From the NCBI RefSeq assembly GCF_007990715.1, contig NZ_BJWY01000086.1, positions 1 to 33,571 of the forward strand: a stretch of 33,571 bases of DNA. The letters run 5' to 3'. The position numbers and the translations under genes are program-made. This DNA comes from Nocardia seriolae NBRC 15557 (GTDB lineage Bacteria > Actinomycetota > Actinomycetes > Mycobacteriales > Mycobacteriaceae). This document shows positions 15,435 to 23,189 of this stretch, in pieces (positions within the stretch are counted from its first letter, which is position 1; the number at the start of each line of letters is the position of its first letter). The notes below the pieces were generated by a model that was given only the letters and a program-made list of their open reading frames with translations, did not search any database and was not told the DNA's origin.

Positions 15435-16481
15435 TCAGTTCAGATAGCGGGCGCTGAATTCGGCGAGGACGCCCGCACCGCTGCCCTTGACGAAATCCCA
15501 CGAGAAGCTCAGCTGCTTGACGTCGGCGTAGGCGCGGGTGCCCGGGGCCGTCGCGATGTCGGTGCGCGCCGGAATCATCTTGTGGGCGGCCGCGATCCGC
15601 TGCGCCTCGGGGGTGAACATGTAGTCCACCAAGGCTTTCGCGGCCGCGGGATTGCGCGTGGTGTTGAGGATGAACACCGGCCGCGGGGTGATCACGGTGC
15701 CCGAGGCCGGTGAGATGACCCGCAGCGGAACGCCTTTGGCCGCGGCGTCGTAGGCGGCGTAGTCCACCCCGCCCAGGATGACGGCGTAGTTGGCCGCGGT
15801 GACCTCGTCCAGCGCGGGCCCGTTGCCGCCACGCACCGTCATGCCGTTGCCGAACAGGCTGTCGAACATGGCCCAGGTGCGGTCCTTGCCCCACGCGCTG
15901 ACCATGGCCGCGAGCAGGTCACGGGCGGTGCCGGATTCGCGCGGGTCCGGCATGATCACCTTGCCGCGGAATTCGGGGGCCGCAAGATCGGCCCAGTCAT
16001 TGGGCAGGCGCGGGCTCAGCTTGGAATTGACCACCATGGTCAGCGCCGACCCGTCGCGGCCGATGAACCCGTGGTCCTTGCCGAGCCAGCCGTCATGGAT
16101 CCGGTCGGCCCCGCGCGGTGTGTAGGGCAGCGTGCGGCCGTCGAGGGCGTACTGGGCCGCAGGAATCCACGACGCCAGATACACCACGTCCGCGACCGGG
16201 TGTGCGGCCTCCTTGTCGAGTTTGGCCACCACCCGGCCGGTCTCGCCGTTGAAGGTGGCGACCTTGACCCCCGACGCCTTGGTGAACGACGCCAGCAGCT
16301 CGTCGCCGAGGTCCTGCGGATTCGCCGAATACAGCGTGAGCTCGCCCGACAGCCCGGGCGGGGCGGTCCACGAACTGGTAACGGCGGGAGCCGAATTCGG
16401 TTCGGGATGCCTGCCGCAGGCGGCGGTCGCGAGTGCCGAGGTGACGGCGGCCGCGACGAAAGCGCGGCGGGAGAGCGGCAT
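15435..16481 (-). CDS. Extracellular solute-binding protein (iron/thiamine-type ABC family), Tat-exported
   Basis: A 348-residue periplasmic-type binding protein of the Fe3+/thiamine (FbpA/IdiA-like, bacterial SBP family 1/13) group: GELTLYSANPQDLGDELLAS, FRGKVIMPDPRESGTARDLL and TPEAQRIAAAHKMIPAR. The N-terminus SRRAFVAAAVTSALATAACG is a twin-arginine signal. The cysteine after it could be lipidated, but the preceding residues are not a canonical lipobox. ATG 16481 follows GGGAAAGGG, and a possible -10 (TAATCT, minus strand) lies at 16547-16552. No ABC permease or ATPase gene is next to it, so it is an orphan that must partner elsewhere or have a non-transport role. Ligand unknown. Confidence 0.82.
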   Translation of the reverse strand: MPLSRRAFVAAAVTSALATAACGRHPEPNSAPAVTSSWTAPPGLSGELTLYSANPQDLGDELLASFTKASGVKVATFNGETGRVVAKLDKEAAHPVADVVYLASWIPAAQYALDGRTLPYTPRGADRIHDGWLGKDHGFIGRDGSALTMVVNSKLSPRLPNDWADLAAPEFRGKVIMPDPRESGTARDLLAAMVSAWGKDRTWAMFDSLFGNGMTVRGGNGPALDEVTAANYAVILGGVDYAAYDAAAKGVPLRVISPASGTVITPRPVFILNTTRNPAAAKALVDYMFTPEAQRIAAAHKMIPARTDIATAPGTRAYADVKQLSFSWDFVKGSGAGVLAEFSARYLN

Positions 16482-16821
16482 TCCGCGGAACCCTTTCCCG
16501 AAGGACCCCGAGATGGTCCGGGTTCCACAGCAGATCTGGCCGCGGAAGATTAAGCCGCGCCCCCGACCCGGCGGGGAGGTTTGGGTGAACAGAAGGTGAC
16601 AAGTCCGGGCGGGTTGCCCGGAGGCGGTGAGATGTGTCACAGTTTGGTAGCGCTTCGCCTCAATTGCCGCAAACGCTTTTCAATTTCTTTGGACTGTCTT
16701 TACGATTACCTGCGGTCTGCCAAGCGTCGTGGTTCTCCAGCCTCGCCCGCCGCTGCCTCTCGATGCCAGTACATGTTGACCGATGAACCGGGCGGCCGCG
16801 CCGTGCCGGCGAAGGAGAAAT
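16482..16821. promoter_or_regulatory. Divergent regulatory region between binding protein and SulP-carbonic anhydrase 1
   Basis: No gene was recognised in these 340 bases. It holds the leftward promoter region of the binding protein, a CRP-like site at 16626-16641, GAGGCG (16621-16626) and CGCCTC arms about 29 nt apart, a possible -10 TACGAT (16701-16706), and a TCGATGCC...GTACATG block (16760-16775) that recurs before the second SulP-carbonic anhydrase gene. Confidence 0.55.
16626..16641. promoter_or_regulatory. CRP/FNR-family binding site candidate
   Basis: GGTGA-GATGTG-TCACA matches the TGTGA-N6-TCACA consensus in nine of ten defined positions (first base G for T). It lies 181 nt before the SulP-carbonic anhydrase start and about 60 nt before a possible -10 at 16701. 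The spacing suits activation by a cAMP receptor protein like Rv3676. Confidence 0.5.
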
Positions 16822-19026
16822 ATGTCCACCGACACCGATCAGCCTCCACGGACGTCGCTTCCCAGCCTCACCACCGTGTTCCGCCACGATCTACCCGCCT
16901 CGCTCGTCGTCTTCCTGGTCTCGCTGCCGCTGTCCATCGGCATCGCCGTGGCCGCGGGCGCGCCGGTCGCCGCCGGACTCATCGCCGCCGTGGTGGGCGG
17001 TGTGGTCGCGGGGCTCTTCGGCGGATCCACCCTCCAGGTCAGCGGGCCCACCGCCTCGCTGACCGTGGTGGTCGCCGAATCCATCAACCAATTCGGCTGG
17101 GCGGCCACCTGTTTCATCACCGTTCTGGCGGGCGGGTTGCAAATCCTGTTCGGGCTCAGCCGGATCGCGCGCGCCGTACTGGCCATCGCGCCGGTGGTGG
17201 TGCACGCCATGCTCGCCGGGATCGGCATCGCGCTGGAACAGGTGCACGTGCTCATGGGCGGGGATTCGCTGACCTCGTCCTGGGACGCCTTGGTCGCGCT
17301 GCCGCACCAGCTGGCCTCGGTGCACGCCGGTGATCTGTGTATCGGGTTGGTGGTGATCGCGATTCTGGTCGGCTGGCGGCACCTGCCCGAACCGGCGCGC
17401 AAGGTGCCCGCGCCGCTGGTCGCGGTCGTGGTGGCCACCGGTCTGGCCCGGGTGCTGCCGGTGCGGGTCGAGCACATCTCCATCGACGGCTCGCTGCTGC
17501 GGGAACTGCACCTGCCGCAGGTGCCGCACGGCAGCTGGGCGCAGGTCGCGCTGATGGCGGTCACCATCGGGCTCATCGCCAGCGTGGAGACTCTACTATC
17601 GGCCGTGGCGGTGGACCGGATGCGCCACAACAGCGCGCGCCGAACCGATCTGGACCGCGAACTGCTCGGGCAGGGCGCGGCCAACATGGTCTCCGGCCTG
17701 ATCGGCGGGCTGCCGGTGGCGGCGGTCATCGTGCGCAGCATCACCAATGTCAAGGCGGGGGCGCGCACCAAGGTCGCGACCATGCTGCACGGGGTGTGGA
17801 TCCTGCTGTTCTCGGTGGCGCTGGTCGGGGTGGTGCGCTCGATTCCCAAGGCCGCGCTGGCCGGACTGCTCATTGTGGTCGGCATCCAGCTGATCAAGCT
17901 CGCCCACATCCGCCGCGCCCAGCGCACCGGAGATCTGGTGGTGTACGCGGCCACCGCCTTCGTGGTGGTGTTCTGGAATCTGTTGCTGGGCATGCTGGTC
18001 GGGCTCGCGCTGGCCTTCGCGCTGCTGCTGTGGCGGGTGGTGCGGGTGACGGTGACGGCGCAGGAGACCGACGCGCTGCGCTGGCGGGTGAGCATCGACG
18101 GCAGCTTCACCTTCCTGGCACTGCCCGAGCTGACGGCCGAACTGGCGAAGATACCGCCGGGCGCGGACGCCGAGATCGAGCTCACCGTCGACTTCATGGA
18201 CCATGCCGCCTGCGACGCGCTGCAGGACTGGGCCGAGCAGCACCGAAGTGACGGCGGCACAGTGGAATTCATCGAGGTCGGCGCGGTGCGCATGGCCGAT
18301 GCCGCGGACGGGCCGCCCGCGCGCGGGCACTCCCGCCACCTGCTCGACGAGGTACTGGGGCCGTGGCGGCGCAGCGCCAATGACGTGGACCGGATCGTGG
18401 CGGGCGTGGCGGCCTACCACCGCAGCCACGCGCACGTCATGCGGCCGCACCTGGGGGTGCTGCGCGACGGTCAGGAACCCGACTCGCTTTTCGTCACGTG
18501 CGCGGATTCGCGGGTGGTGCCCAATGTCATCACCAGCAGCGGGCCCGGCGACCTGTTCACGGTGCGCAATGTGGGCAATCTGATTCCGCGCGACGCCCAG
18601 GACTCGTCCATGGAGGCCGCGCTCATCTACGCCCTCGACAAGCTGGACGTGCGCTCGGTGGTGGTGTGCGGACACTCCGGCTGCGGGGCCATGGGTGCGC
18701 TGCACGGGGAACTGGTCACCGGCTCCCGGCTCGACGACTGGCTCGCGCACGCCCGGCCCAGCCTCGAGCGCTTCCGGCTCGGGCATCCGGTGGCCACGGC
18801 GGCCCGGGCGGCGGGGTTCGGGCCGATCGATCAGCTGGGGATGGTGAATGTGGCCGTGCAACTGGAGACGCTGTACGCGCATCCGGTGGTGCGGCGCGGC
18901 GTCGAGGAGCGCGGGGTGGTGCTCTCGGGGCTGTTCTTCGATATCGCGACCGCACGCGTGGTCGAGGTCACGGTGGACGGCATCGGAGAGATCGACGGGG
19001 TGGGGCGGGTGGCCCAGCCCGCCTGA
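16822..19026 (+). CDS. SulP transporter - STAS - beta-carbonic anhydrase fusion, copy 1
   Basis: A 734-residue fusion like M. tuberculosis Rv3273. Residues about 15-400 form the SulP membrane domain (DLPASLVVFLVSLPLSIGIA, GGSTLQVSGPTASLTVVVAE). Residues about 415-500 look like a STAS domain (WRVSIDGSFTFLALPELTAE), and residues about 520-720 form a beta-carbonic anhydrase. The zinc site is complete: Cys560, Asp562 and Arg564 in CADSR, His618 and Cys621 in GHSGCG. It should import bicarbonate or another anion and interconvert it with CO2 at the inner membrane face. Compared with copy 2 it lacks two residues in the GIGI(TI)AL membrane helix and has Glu where copy 2 has Gln (GIALEQVHVL). ATG 16822 follows GAAGGAG. 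A CRP-like site lies upstream and a strong terminator downstream, so it is transcribed alone. Confidence 0.9.
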   Translation: MSTDTDQPPRTSLPSLTTVFRHDLPASLVVFLVSLPLSIGIAVAAGAPVAAGLIAAVVGGVVAGLFGGSTLQVSGPTASLTVVVAESINQFGWAATCFITVLAGGLQILFGLSRIARAVLAIAPVVVHAMLAGIGIALEQVHVLMGGDSLTSSWDALVALPHQLASVHAGDLCIGLVVIAILVGWRHLPEPARKVPAPLVAVVVATGLARVLPVRVEHISIDGSLLRELHLPQVPHGSWAQVALMAVTIGLIASVETLLSAVAVDRMRHNSARRTDLDRELLGQGAANMVSGLIGGLPVAAVIVRSITNVKAGARTKVATMLHGVWILLFSVALVGVVRSIPKAALAGLLIVVGIQLIKLAHIRRAQRTGDLVVYAATAFVVVFWNLLLGMLVGLALAFALLLWRVVRVTVTAQETDALRWRVSIDGSFTFLALPELTAELAKIPPGADAEIELTVDFMDHAACDALQDWAEQHRSDGGTVEFIEVGAVRMADAADGPPARGHSRHLLDEVLGPWRRSANDVDRIVAGVAAYHRSHAHVMRPHLGVLRDGQEPDSLFVTCADSRVVPNVITSSGPGDLFTVRNVGNLIPRDAQDSSMEAALIYALDKLDVRSVVVCGHSGCGAMGALHGELVTGSRLDDWLAHARPSLERFRLGHPVATAARAAGFGPIDQLGMVNVAVQLETLYAHPVVRRGVEERGVVLSGLFFDIATARVVEVTVDGIGEIDGVGRVAQPA

Positions 19027-19043
19027 CGGTCGCGAGGCGCGCA

Positions 19044-19076
19044 GGGGTGTGGACCCGTAAGGGTTCACACCCCTTT
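19044..19076 (+). terminator. Strong intrinsic terminator after SulP-carbonic anhydrase 1
   Basis: GGGGTGTGGACCC (19044-19056) and GGGTTCACACCCC (19061-19073) form a 13-bp stem with one G-U pair and a GTAA loop, followed by TTTAACTTT. A second small hairpin, AGGCTT-TGCT-AAGCCT (19100-19115), is followed by TTACTCTT. Together they separate the two fusion genes into different transcripts, or act as a leader attenuator for the second. Confidence 0.75.
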
Positions 19077-19214
19077 AACTTTGGGGCACAACTTTTCTCA
19101 GGCTTTGCTAAGCCTTTACTCTTAGTCTTGGCACTGCTCGTCCGGTGAGTCTGCGGCCAGAGCTGTCCGCAGCCTTTATTCGATGCCCCCTGTACATGCT
19201 CGCTTAGGAGCGAA

Positions 19215-21422
19215 ATGTCTCGCGACACCGATTCACCGCCAGGCAGAACCGCCGGCAGGCTCGACACCCTGCTGCGCCATGATCTCCCTGCATCCCTCGT
19301 TGTCTTCCTCGTCGCCTTGCCGCTCTCGCTCGGCATCGCGGTCGCCTCCGGCGCGCCCATCGCCGCCGGACTCATCGCCGCCGTCGTCGGCGGCGTGGTG
19401 GTCGGCCTGCTCGGCGGATCCCCGCTACAGGTCAGCGGTCCGGCCGCGGGCCTGACCGTGGTGGTCGCCGAGACCATCAACCGATTCGGATGGAAAACAG
19501 CCTGTTTCATCACCGTGCTGGCCGGCGGGCTGCAAATCCTGTTCGGGCTCAGCCGGATCGCGCGCGCGGCGCTGGCCATCGCGCCGGTGGTGGTGCACGC
19601 CATGCTCGCCGGGATCGGCATCACCATCGCGCTGCAGCAGCTGCACGTGCTGCTGGGCGGGTCGTCCCACAGTTCGGCCTTGCAGAACCTGATTCAGCTG
19701 CCGCGCGAACTGGGCAGCATCCACGGTGCCGACTTCCTGATCGGGCTCGTCGTCATCGCCATCATGCTGAGCTGGAAGTACGTCCCCGGGGTGCTGCGGG
19801 TGCTGCCCGGACCGCTGGTCGCCGTGGTGACCGGCACCGTGCTGTCGCTGGTGCTGCCCGGCGAACCCGACCGAATCGTCTTGAGCGGCTCGCTGTTCGA
19901 CGCCATCGGGCTGCCGGGGCTGCCCTCGGGCGATTGGGGCGCGGTGGTGCTCGCGGCACTGACCATCGCCCTGATCGCCAGCGTGGAGAGCCTGCTGTCC
20001 GCGGTCGCCGTGGACAAGATGCACACCGGGCCGCGCACCAACTTCGACCGGGAGCTGGTCGGGCAGGGTGCGGCCAATGTGGTCTCCGGCGCGCTCGGCG
20101 GGCTGCCGGTCACCGGCGTCATCGTGCGCAGCGCCACCAATGTGCAGGCCGGTGGCCGCACCCGCGCGGTGGCACTGCTGCACGGGGTGTGGATTCTGGT
20201 GTTCTCGGTGGCGCTGGTCGGGCTGGTGCAGCAGATTCCGAAATCGGCGCTGGCCGGTCTGCTCATCGTGGTCGGCATCCAGCTGGTCAAGCTGGCGCAC
20301 ATCAAGCTGGCCCGGCGCACCGGTGATCTGCTGGTGTACCTGGCGACCCTGGTCGCCGTGGTGTTCCTGAACCTGCTCGAGGGCGTGATCATCGGCCTGG
20401 CAATAGCTTTCGGCCTGCTGCTGTGGCGGGTGGTGCGGGTCGTGGTGAGTGCCGCCCCGGTGGCCGGGACCGACCGCTGGCTGGTCGCCATCGACGGCAC
20501 CTGCACCTTCCTGGCGCTGCCCAAGCTCTCGGCCGAGCTGGCGAAGGTGCCCACCGGTGCGGACGTGCTGGTGGAGATGAGCGTCGACTTCCTCGATCAC
20601 GCCGGGTACGAGGCCATCCACGATTGGGCGCGCCAGCACGAGAACACCGGCGGCACGGTCGAATTCGTGGAACTGGGCACCGCGCACATGGCGCACGCCC
20701 TGAGCGGGCCGCCGGTCCGGGGCCGCGCCCGCACCCTGCTCGACGACGCGCTGCGGCCGTGGCGCGCCGGTGAGGGCAATCCGATCACCAACGGCGTGCG
20801 GGCCTTCCACCGCCGCAACGCCCACGTGGTGCGCCCGCACCTCGACGAACTGCGCGACACCCAGAATCCGCACTCACTCTTCCTGACCTGCGCGGATTCG
20901 CGGATCGTGCCGAACGTCATCACCAACAGCGGGCCCGGTGACCTGTTCACCATCCGCAATGTCGGCAATATCGTCGCCCCCGGCGGCCGCGACGCCTCCA
21001 TCGAGGCCGCGCTCGCCTTCGCCATCGACGAACTCCAGGTCGACAATGTGGTGGTGTGCGGGCATTCGGCCTGCGGTGCGATGAAGGCGCTGGTCGCGGG
21101 CGGGGCGACCGGTCCCGGCCTGGGGAACTGGCTCGTCCACGGCCGTGCCAGCCTGGACCGCTTCCACTCCGACGACCCGGTCGCCGCCGCGGCCGCCCGC
21201 GCCGGATTCGGTGTGGCCGACCAGCTCTCGATCGTCAATGTCGCCGTCCAGGTGGACACCCTGCGCTCGCATCCGGTGGTCCGCCGTGCCATGGCCGAAC
21301 GCGGTCTGAAGGTCTCGGGCCTGTTCTTCGACATCGGGCCCGCCCGAGTCCTGGAGGTCACCGCGGCGGGCATCGCCGAAATCGATGCCCCCGAACTGGC
21401 GGCCTTGGCACCGACCCACTAG
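19215..21422 (+). CDS. SulP transporter - STAS - beta-carbonic anhydrase fusion, copy 2
   Basis: A 735-residue paralogue of the preceding gene with the same three-part order: SulP membrane domain (about 15-400), STAS-like segment (WLVAIDGTCTFLALPKLSAE) and beta-carbonic anhydrase. The zinc and catalytic residues are complete: Cys559, Asp561 and Arg563 in CADSR, His617 and Cys620 in GHSACG. The transport helix reads GIGITIALQQLHVLLGG, the common family form. Start ATG 19215 follows TAGGAG. It has its own 188-nt leader after the terminator at 19044 and ends at a strong terminator, so it looks like an independent unit. It arose by tandem duplication, but the two copies have diverged throughout, so the event is not recent. 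Confidence 0.92.
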   Translation: MSRDTDSPPGRTAGRLDTLLRHDLPASLVVFLVALPLSLGIAVASGAPIAAGLIAAVVGGVVVGLLGGSPLQVSGPAAGLTVVVAETINRFGWKTACFITVLAGGLQILFGLSRIARAALAIAPVVVHAMLAGIGITIALQQLHVLLGGSSHSSALQNLIQLPRELGSIHGADFLIGLVVIAIMLSWKYVPGVLRVLPGPLVAVVTGTVLSLVLPGEPDRIVLSGSLFDAIGLPGLPSGDWGAVVLAALTIALIASVESLLSAVAVDKMHTGPRTNFDRELVGQGAANVVSGALGGLPVTGVIVRSATNVQAGGRTRAVALLHGVWILVFSVALVGLVQQIPKSALAGLLIVVGIQLVKLAHIKLARRTGDLLVYLATLVAVVFLNLLEGVIIGLAIAFGLLLWRVVRVVVSAAPVAGTDRWLVAIDGTCTFLALPKLSAELAKVPTGADVLVEMSVDFLDHAGYEAIHDWARQHENTGGTVEFVELGTAHMAHALSGPPVRGRARTLLDDALRPWRAGEGNPITNGVRAFHRRNAHVVRPHLDELRDTQNPHSLFLTCADSRIVPNVITNSGPGDLFTIRNVGNIVAPGGRDASIEAALAFAIDELQVDNVVVCGHSACGAMKALVAGGATGPGLGNWLVHGRASLDRFHSDDPVAAAAARAGFGVADQLSIVNVAVQVDTLRSHPVVRRAMAERGLKVSGLFFDIGPARVLEVTAAGIAEIDAPELAALAPTH

Positions 21423-21431
21423 AACCGGACA

Positions 21432-21477
21432 ACACTGGCGCGGGCATCCCGGAACGGGGGCCCGCGCCGGTGTGTTT
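21432..21477 (+). terminator. Intrinsic terminator after SulP-carbonic anhydrase 2
   Basis: ACACTGGCGCGGGC (21432-21445) pairs with GCCCGCGCCGGTGT (21460-21473) over 14 bp with one G-U pair. The loop itself can fold (CCCG-GAA-CGGG), and GTTTC follows. Confidence 0.75.
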
Positions 21478-21490
21478 CGGATGTGGCGCG

Positions 21491-21811
21491 TCAGCCGTTG
21501 CGGGCGTCTCGTGCGGGCCGCGTAATCGGCCCGGGGTGGCGCAGATGCTCGGTCAGCGCCCAGGCGACCCCCGCCCATGCCAATGAGAATGGCAGCAGGG
21601 CAACGTAATTCGCGGGCTGGCGGACCGCGGCCAGCACCAGGGCCAGGGCGGACAGCCACACCATCGCCAGTGCGATGCGGCGATGGAAACGCCCGGCCCG
21701 GCGGTAGGCACGCCGATGCGCACGGCGTGCCGTGGCGTCCACGGTCAGGGCGCCCACCAGCAGGGCGACCGCGTATCCACCGATGAGGATGGTCTCGATG
21801 GCGGGACTCAC
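21491..21811 (-). CDS. Small uncharacterised membrane protein
   Basis: A 106-residue protein not assigned to a named family. It has three hydrophobic segments: residues about 6-24 (ETILIGGYAVALLVGALTV), 44-62 (IALAMVWLSALALVLAAV) and 68-85 (NYVALLPFSLAWAGVAWA), with an Arg/His-rich loop between the first two. The GTG start at 21811 has no clear ribosome-binding site and the message may be leaderless. It converges on the SulP-carbonic anhydrase terminator and is divergent from the FhuF-like gene. Function unknown. Confidence 0.65.
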   Translation of the reverse strand: MSPAIETILIGGYAVALLVGALTVDATARRAHRRAYRRAGRFHRRIALAMVWLSALALVLAAVRQPANYVALLPFSLAWAGVAWALTEHLRHPGPITRPARDARNG

Positions 21812-22034
21812 GGCGTCAGGCTACGGCCGCACTCGGTGGTGATCTTGGAGCGACGCGCCGCACCGGCTCTTCGGCCGAGCCCGGGCGCGTCGGCGCGGCG
21901 GGAGTGCGCGGGCGGCATTACGCTGAGCCCGCCTCGCCGCGGTCGAATCGGTCGCACGGGCGGTTCGGGGGGAACGGCCCAATGCCGCAGGAAAACGTGA
22001 CATTGTTGGGTGACCACCCTGGGTAGTAATCACC

Positions 22035-22832
22035 GTGAGTCGGCCGGATCGGAGTCGGATGGAAATGGTTGCGCAGCCCCCTGTTTCACAGGCCCTGGTG
22101 CCCGGCACCGAGCTGCTGCGCCCGCAGTGGCTGGCCGAACGGATCGCCGACATGGGGATCTCGTGGGGGACTGCCAACTCGCGGGTGTCGGGGACGCTGT
22201 GGTGGTGCATGGCCGCCTCGTCCCTGGTGGATCCGATCGTGGCGGCCGTCGCCTCGGGACAGCCCGCCTTCGACCCGGCCCTCGAGCACATCGGCCTCGA
22301 AATCCGGCCCGACGGCGGTGTGGAGCGGGTCGTTCCGGAACCGCACGCCTACGCGGTGGCGCTCGGCACCGGCCTCGTCGCCACCGGCCCGGTCGCGAGC
22401 GCCGCCACCGACCAGGGCTCCGGTGTCGTGGACGGCCCGGCGAATTGCGCTCACCCCGAGCCGCATTCGGCCGCCTGCTGTGCCACCACGCCGATCGGCC
22501 AGGCCCTGCGCCACACCCTGTCGCGGGTCATCCCGGTGGTCGGCGAGGTCTCCGGTGCGGGCATCCCCTCGCTCTGGGCGATCGTGGCCGACGCCATCGG
22601 CAATCGCGCCCTCGATATCGGGGCCGCCGATGCCGGAGCCCGCCTGGCCCGTGATGTCGCCGGGCGTCTGCCCGTGCCGCGTTTCCAGGACATCGGTGGC
22701 CGCACCTTCGTGCGGCGGATCTCCTGCTGCCTGGTCTTCGAGGTCCCCGGCTGCGAGATGTGCACCAGCTGCCCCAAGCGCCCCGCGCCGGAACGTGAAG
22801 CCCTTCTTGCCGAGCTCGCCGCCCGCGGCTGA
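22035..22832 (+). CDS. FhuF-like (2Fe-2S)-binding protein
   Basis: A 265-residue cytosolic protein whose C-terminus carries the ferric-siderophore reductase FhuF-type cluster motif: Cys231-Cys232 in RISCCLVFEVPG and Cys243/Cys246 in CEMCTSCPK, with an additional Cys240. Proteins of this type can reduce iron released from siderophores, but many actinobacterial members are untested. The middle region (about 125-215) is Ala/Gly-rich with further Cys residues (CAHPEPHSAACCATTP). GTG 22035 is the longest start; ATG 22059 and ATG 22065 follow GGAG (22051-22054) and are plausible alternatives. An imperfect GGGTG-AC-CACCC repeat lies just upstream and might be an operator. No iron-transport gene adjoins it. 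Confidence 0.78.
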   Translation: MSRPDRSRMEMVAQPPVSQALVPGTELLRPQWLAERIADMGISWGTANSRVSGTLWWCMAASSLVDPIVAAVASGQPAFDPALEHIGLEIRPDGGVERVVPEPHAYAVALGTGLVATGPVASAATDQGSGVVDGPANCAHPEPHSAACCATTPIGQALRHTLSRVIPVVGEVSGAGIPSLWAIVADAIGNRALDIGAADAGARLARDVAGRLPVPRFQDIGGRTFVRRISCCLVFEVPGCEMCTSCPKRPAPEREALLAELAARG

Positions 22833-23189
22833 CCGCCTCGGCCGTTCGCGCGGTGGTGCGCCGGTCGCGCGAAACGCCCTGCACCGCAGTGGGAAGCGTC
22901 GCGGGGGACCAGCCGAGGCGGTCGGCGGTTCCACCCCGGTTGCCCGCACCGCCGGTCGAGGCCCGGTATCCGGCCGGATCGGAGCAGGTCAGACGGATAC
23001 CGGCGGCGGGCCCGGGCGGTGGTGACGTGGCCGGGCCGGTCCATCGGCGCGGGGTCGCGGGCGTGCCGATAGAGTGGTGGCCGCCGGAGCTATGTGTTTC
23101 GTGACCGGCCACGATCGCGGGGAGGCGACCTCCTCGCACCAGACCTGGCGGGACCCCTCGCCGATGACGATGCCAAGGAGTGCGCAGCC
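22833..23189 (+). other. Gene-free leader region of thrS
   Basis: No gene was recognised in these 357 bases. A possible -10 (TAGAGT, 23070-23075) would give a leader of about 110 nt containing the hairpin at 23117-23137. No convincing T-box antiterminator or specifier loop was seen. Confidence 0.5.
23117..23137 (+). promoter_or_regulatory. Hairpin in the thrS leader
   Basis: GCGGGGAGG (23117-23125) and CCTCCTCGC (23129-23137) pair over 9 bp with one G-U pair around a CGA loop, about 50 nt before the thrS start. There is no U tract, so translation or RNA-stability control is more likely than termination. Whether it matters is not known. Confidence 0.4.

Noticed and set aside
22001..22034. CRP-like site (GTGA ... 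TCAC) before the FhuF-like gene
   Set aside because: The half sites are far too widely spaced for the TGTGA-N6-TCACA form.
23117..23137. Intrinsic terminator in the thrS leader
   Set aside because: The stem is short and no U tract follows, so it is listed only as a leader hairpin.
22833..23189. T-box riboswitch in front of thrS
   Set aside because: No T-box core sequence, specifier loop or terminator/antiterminator pair could be recognised by eye.
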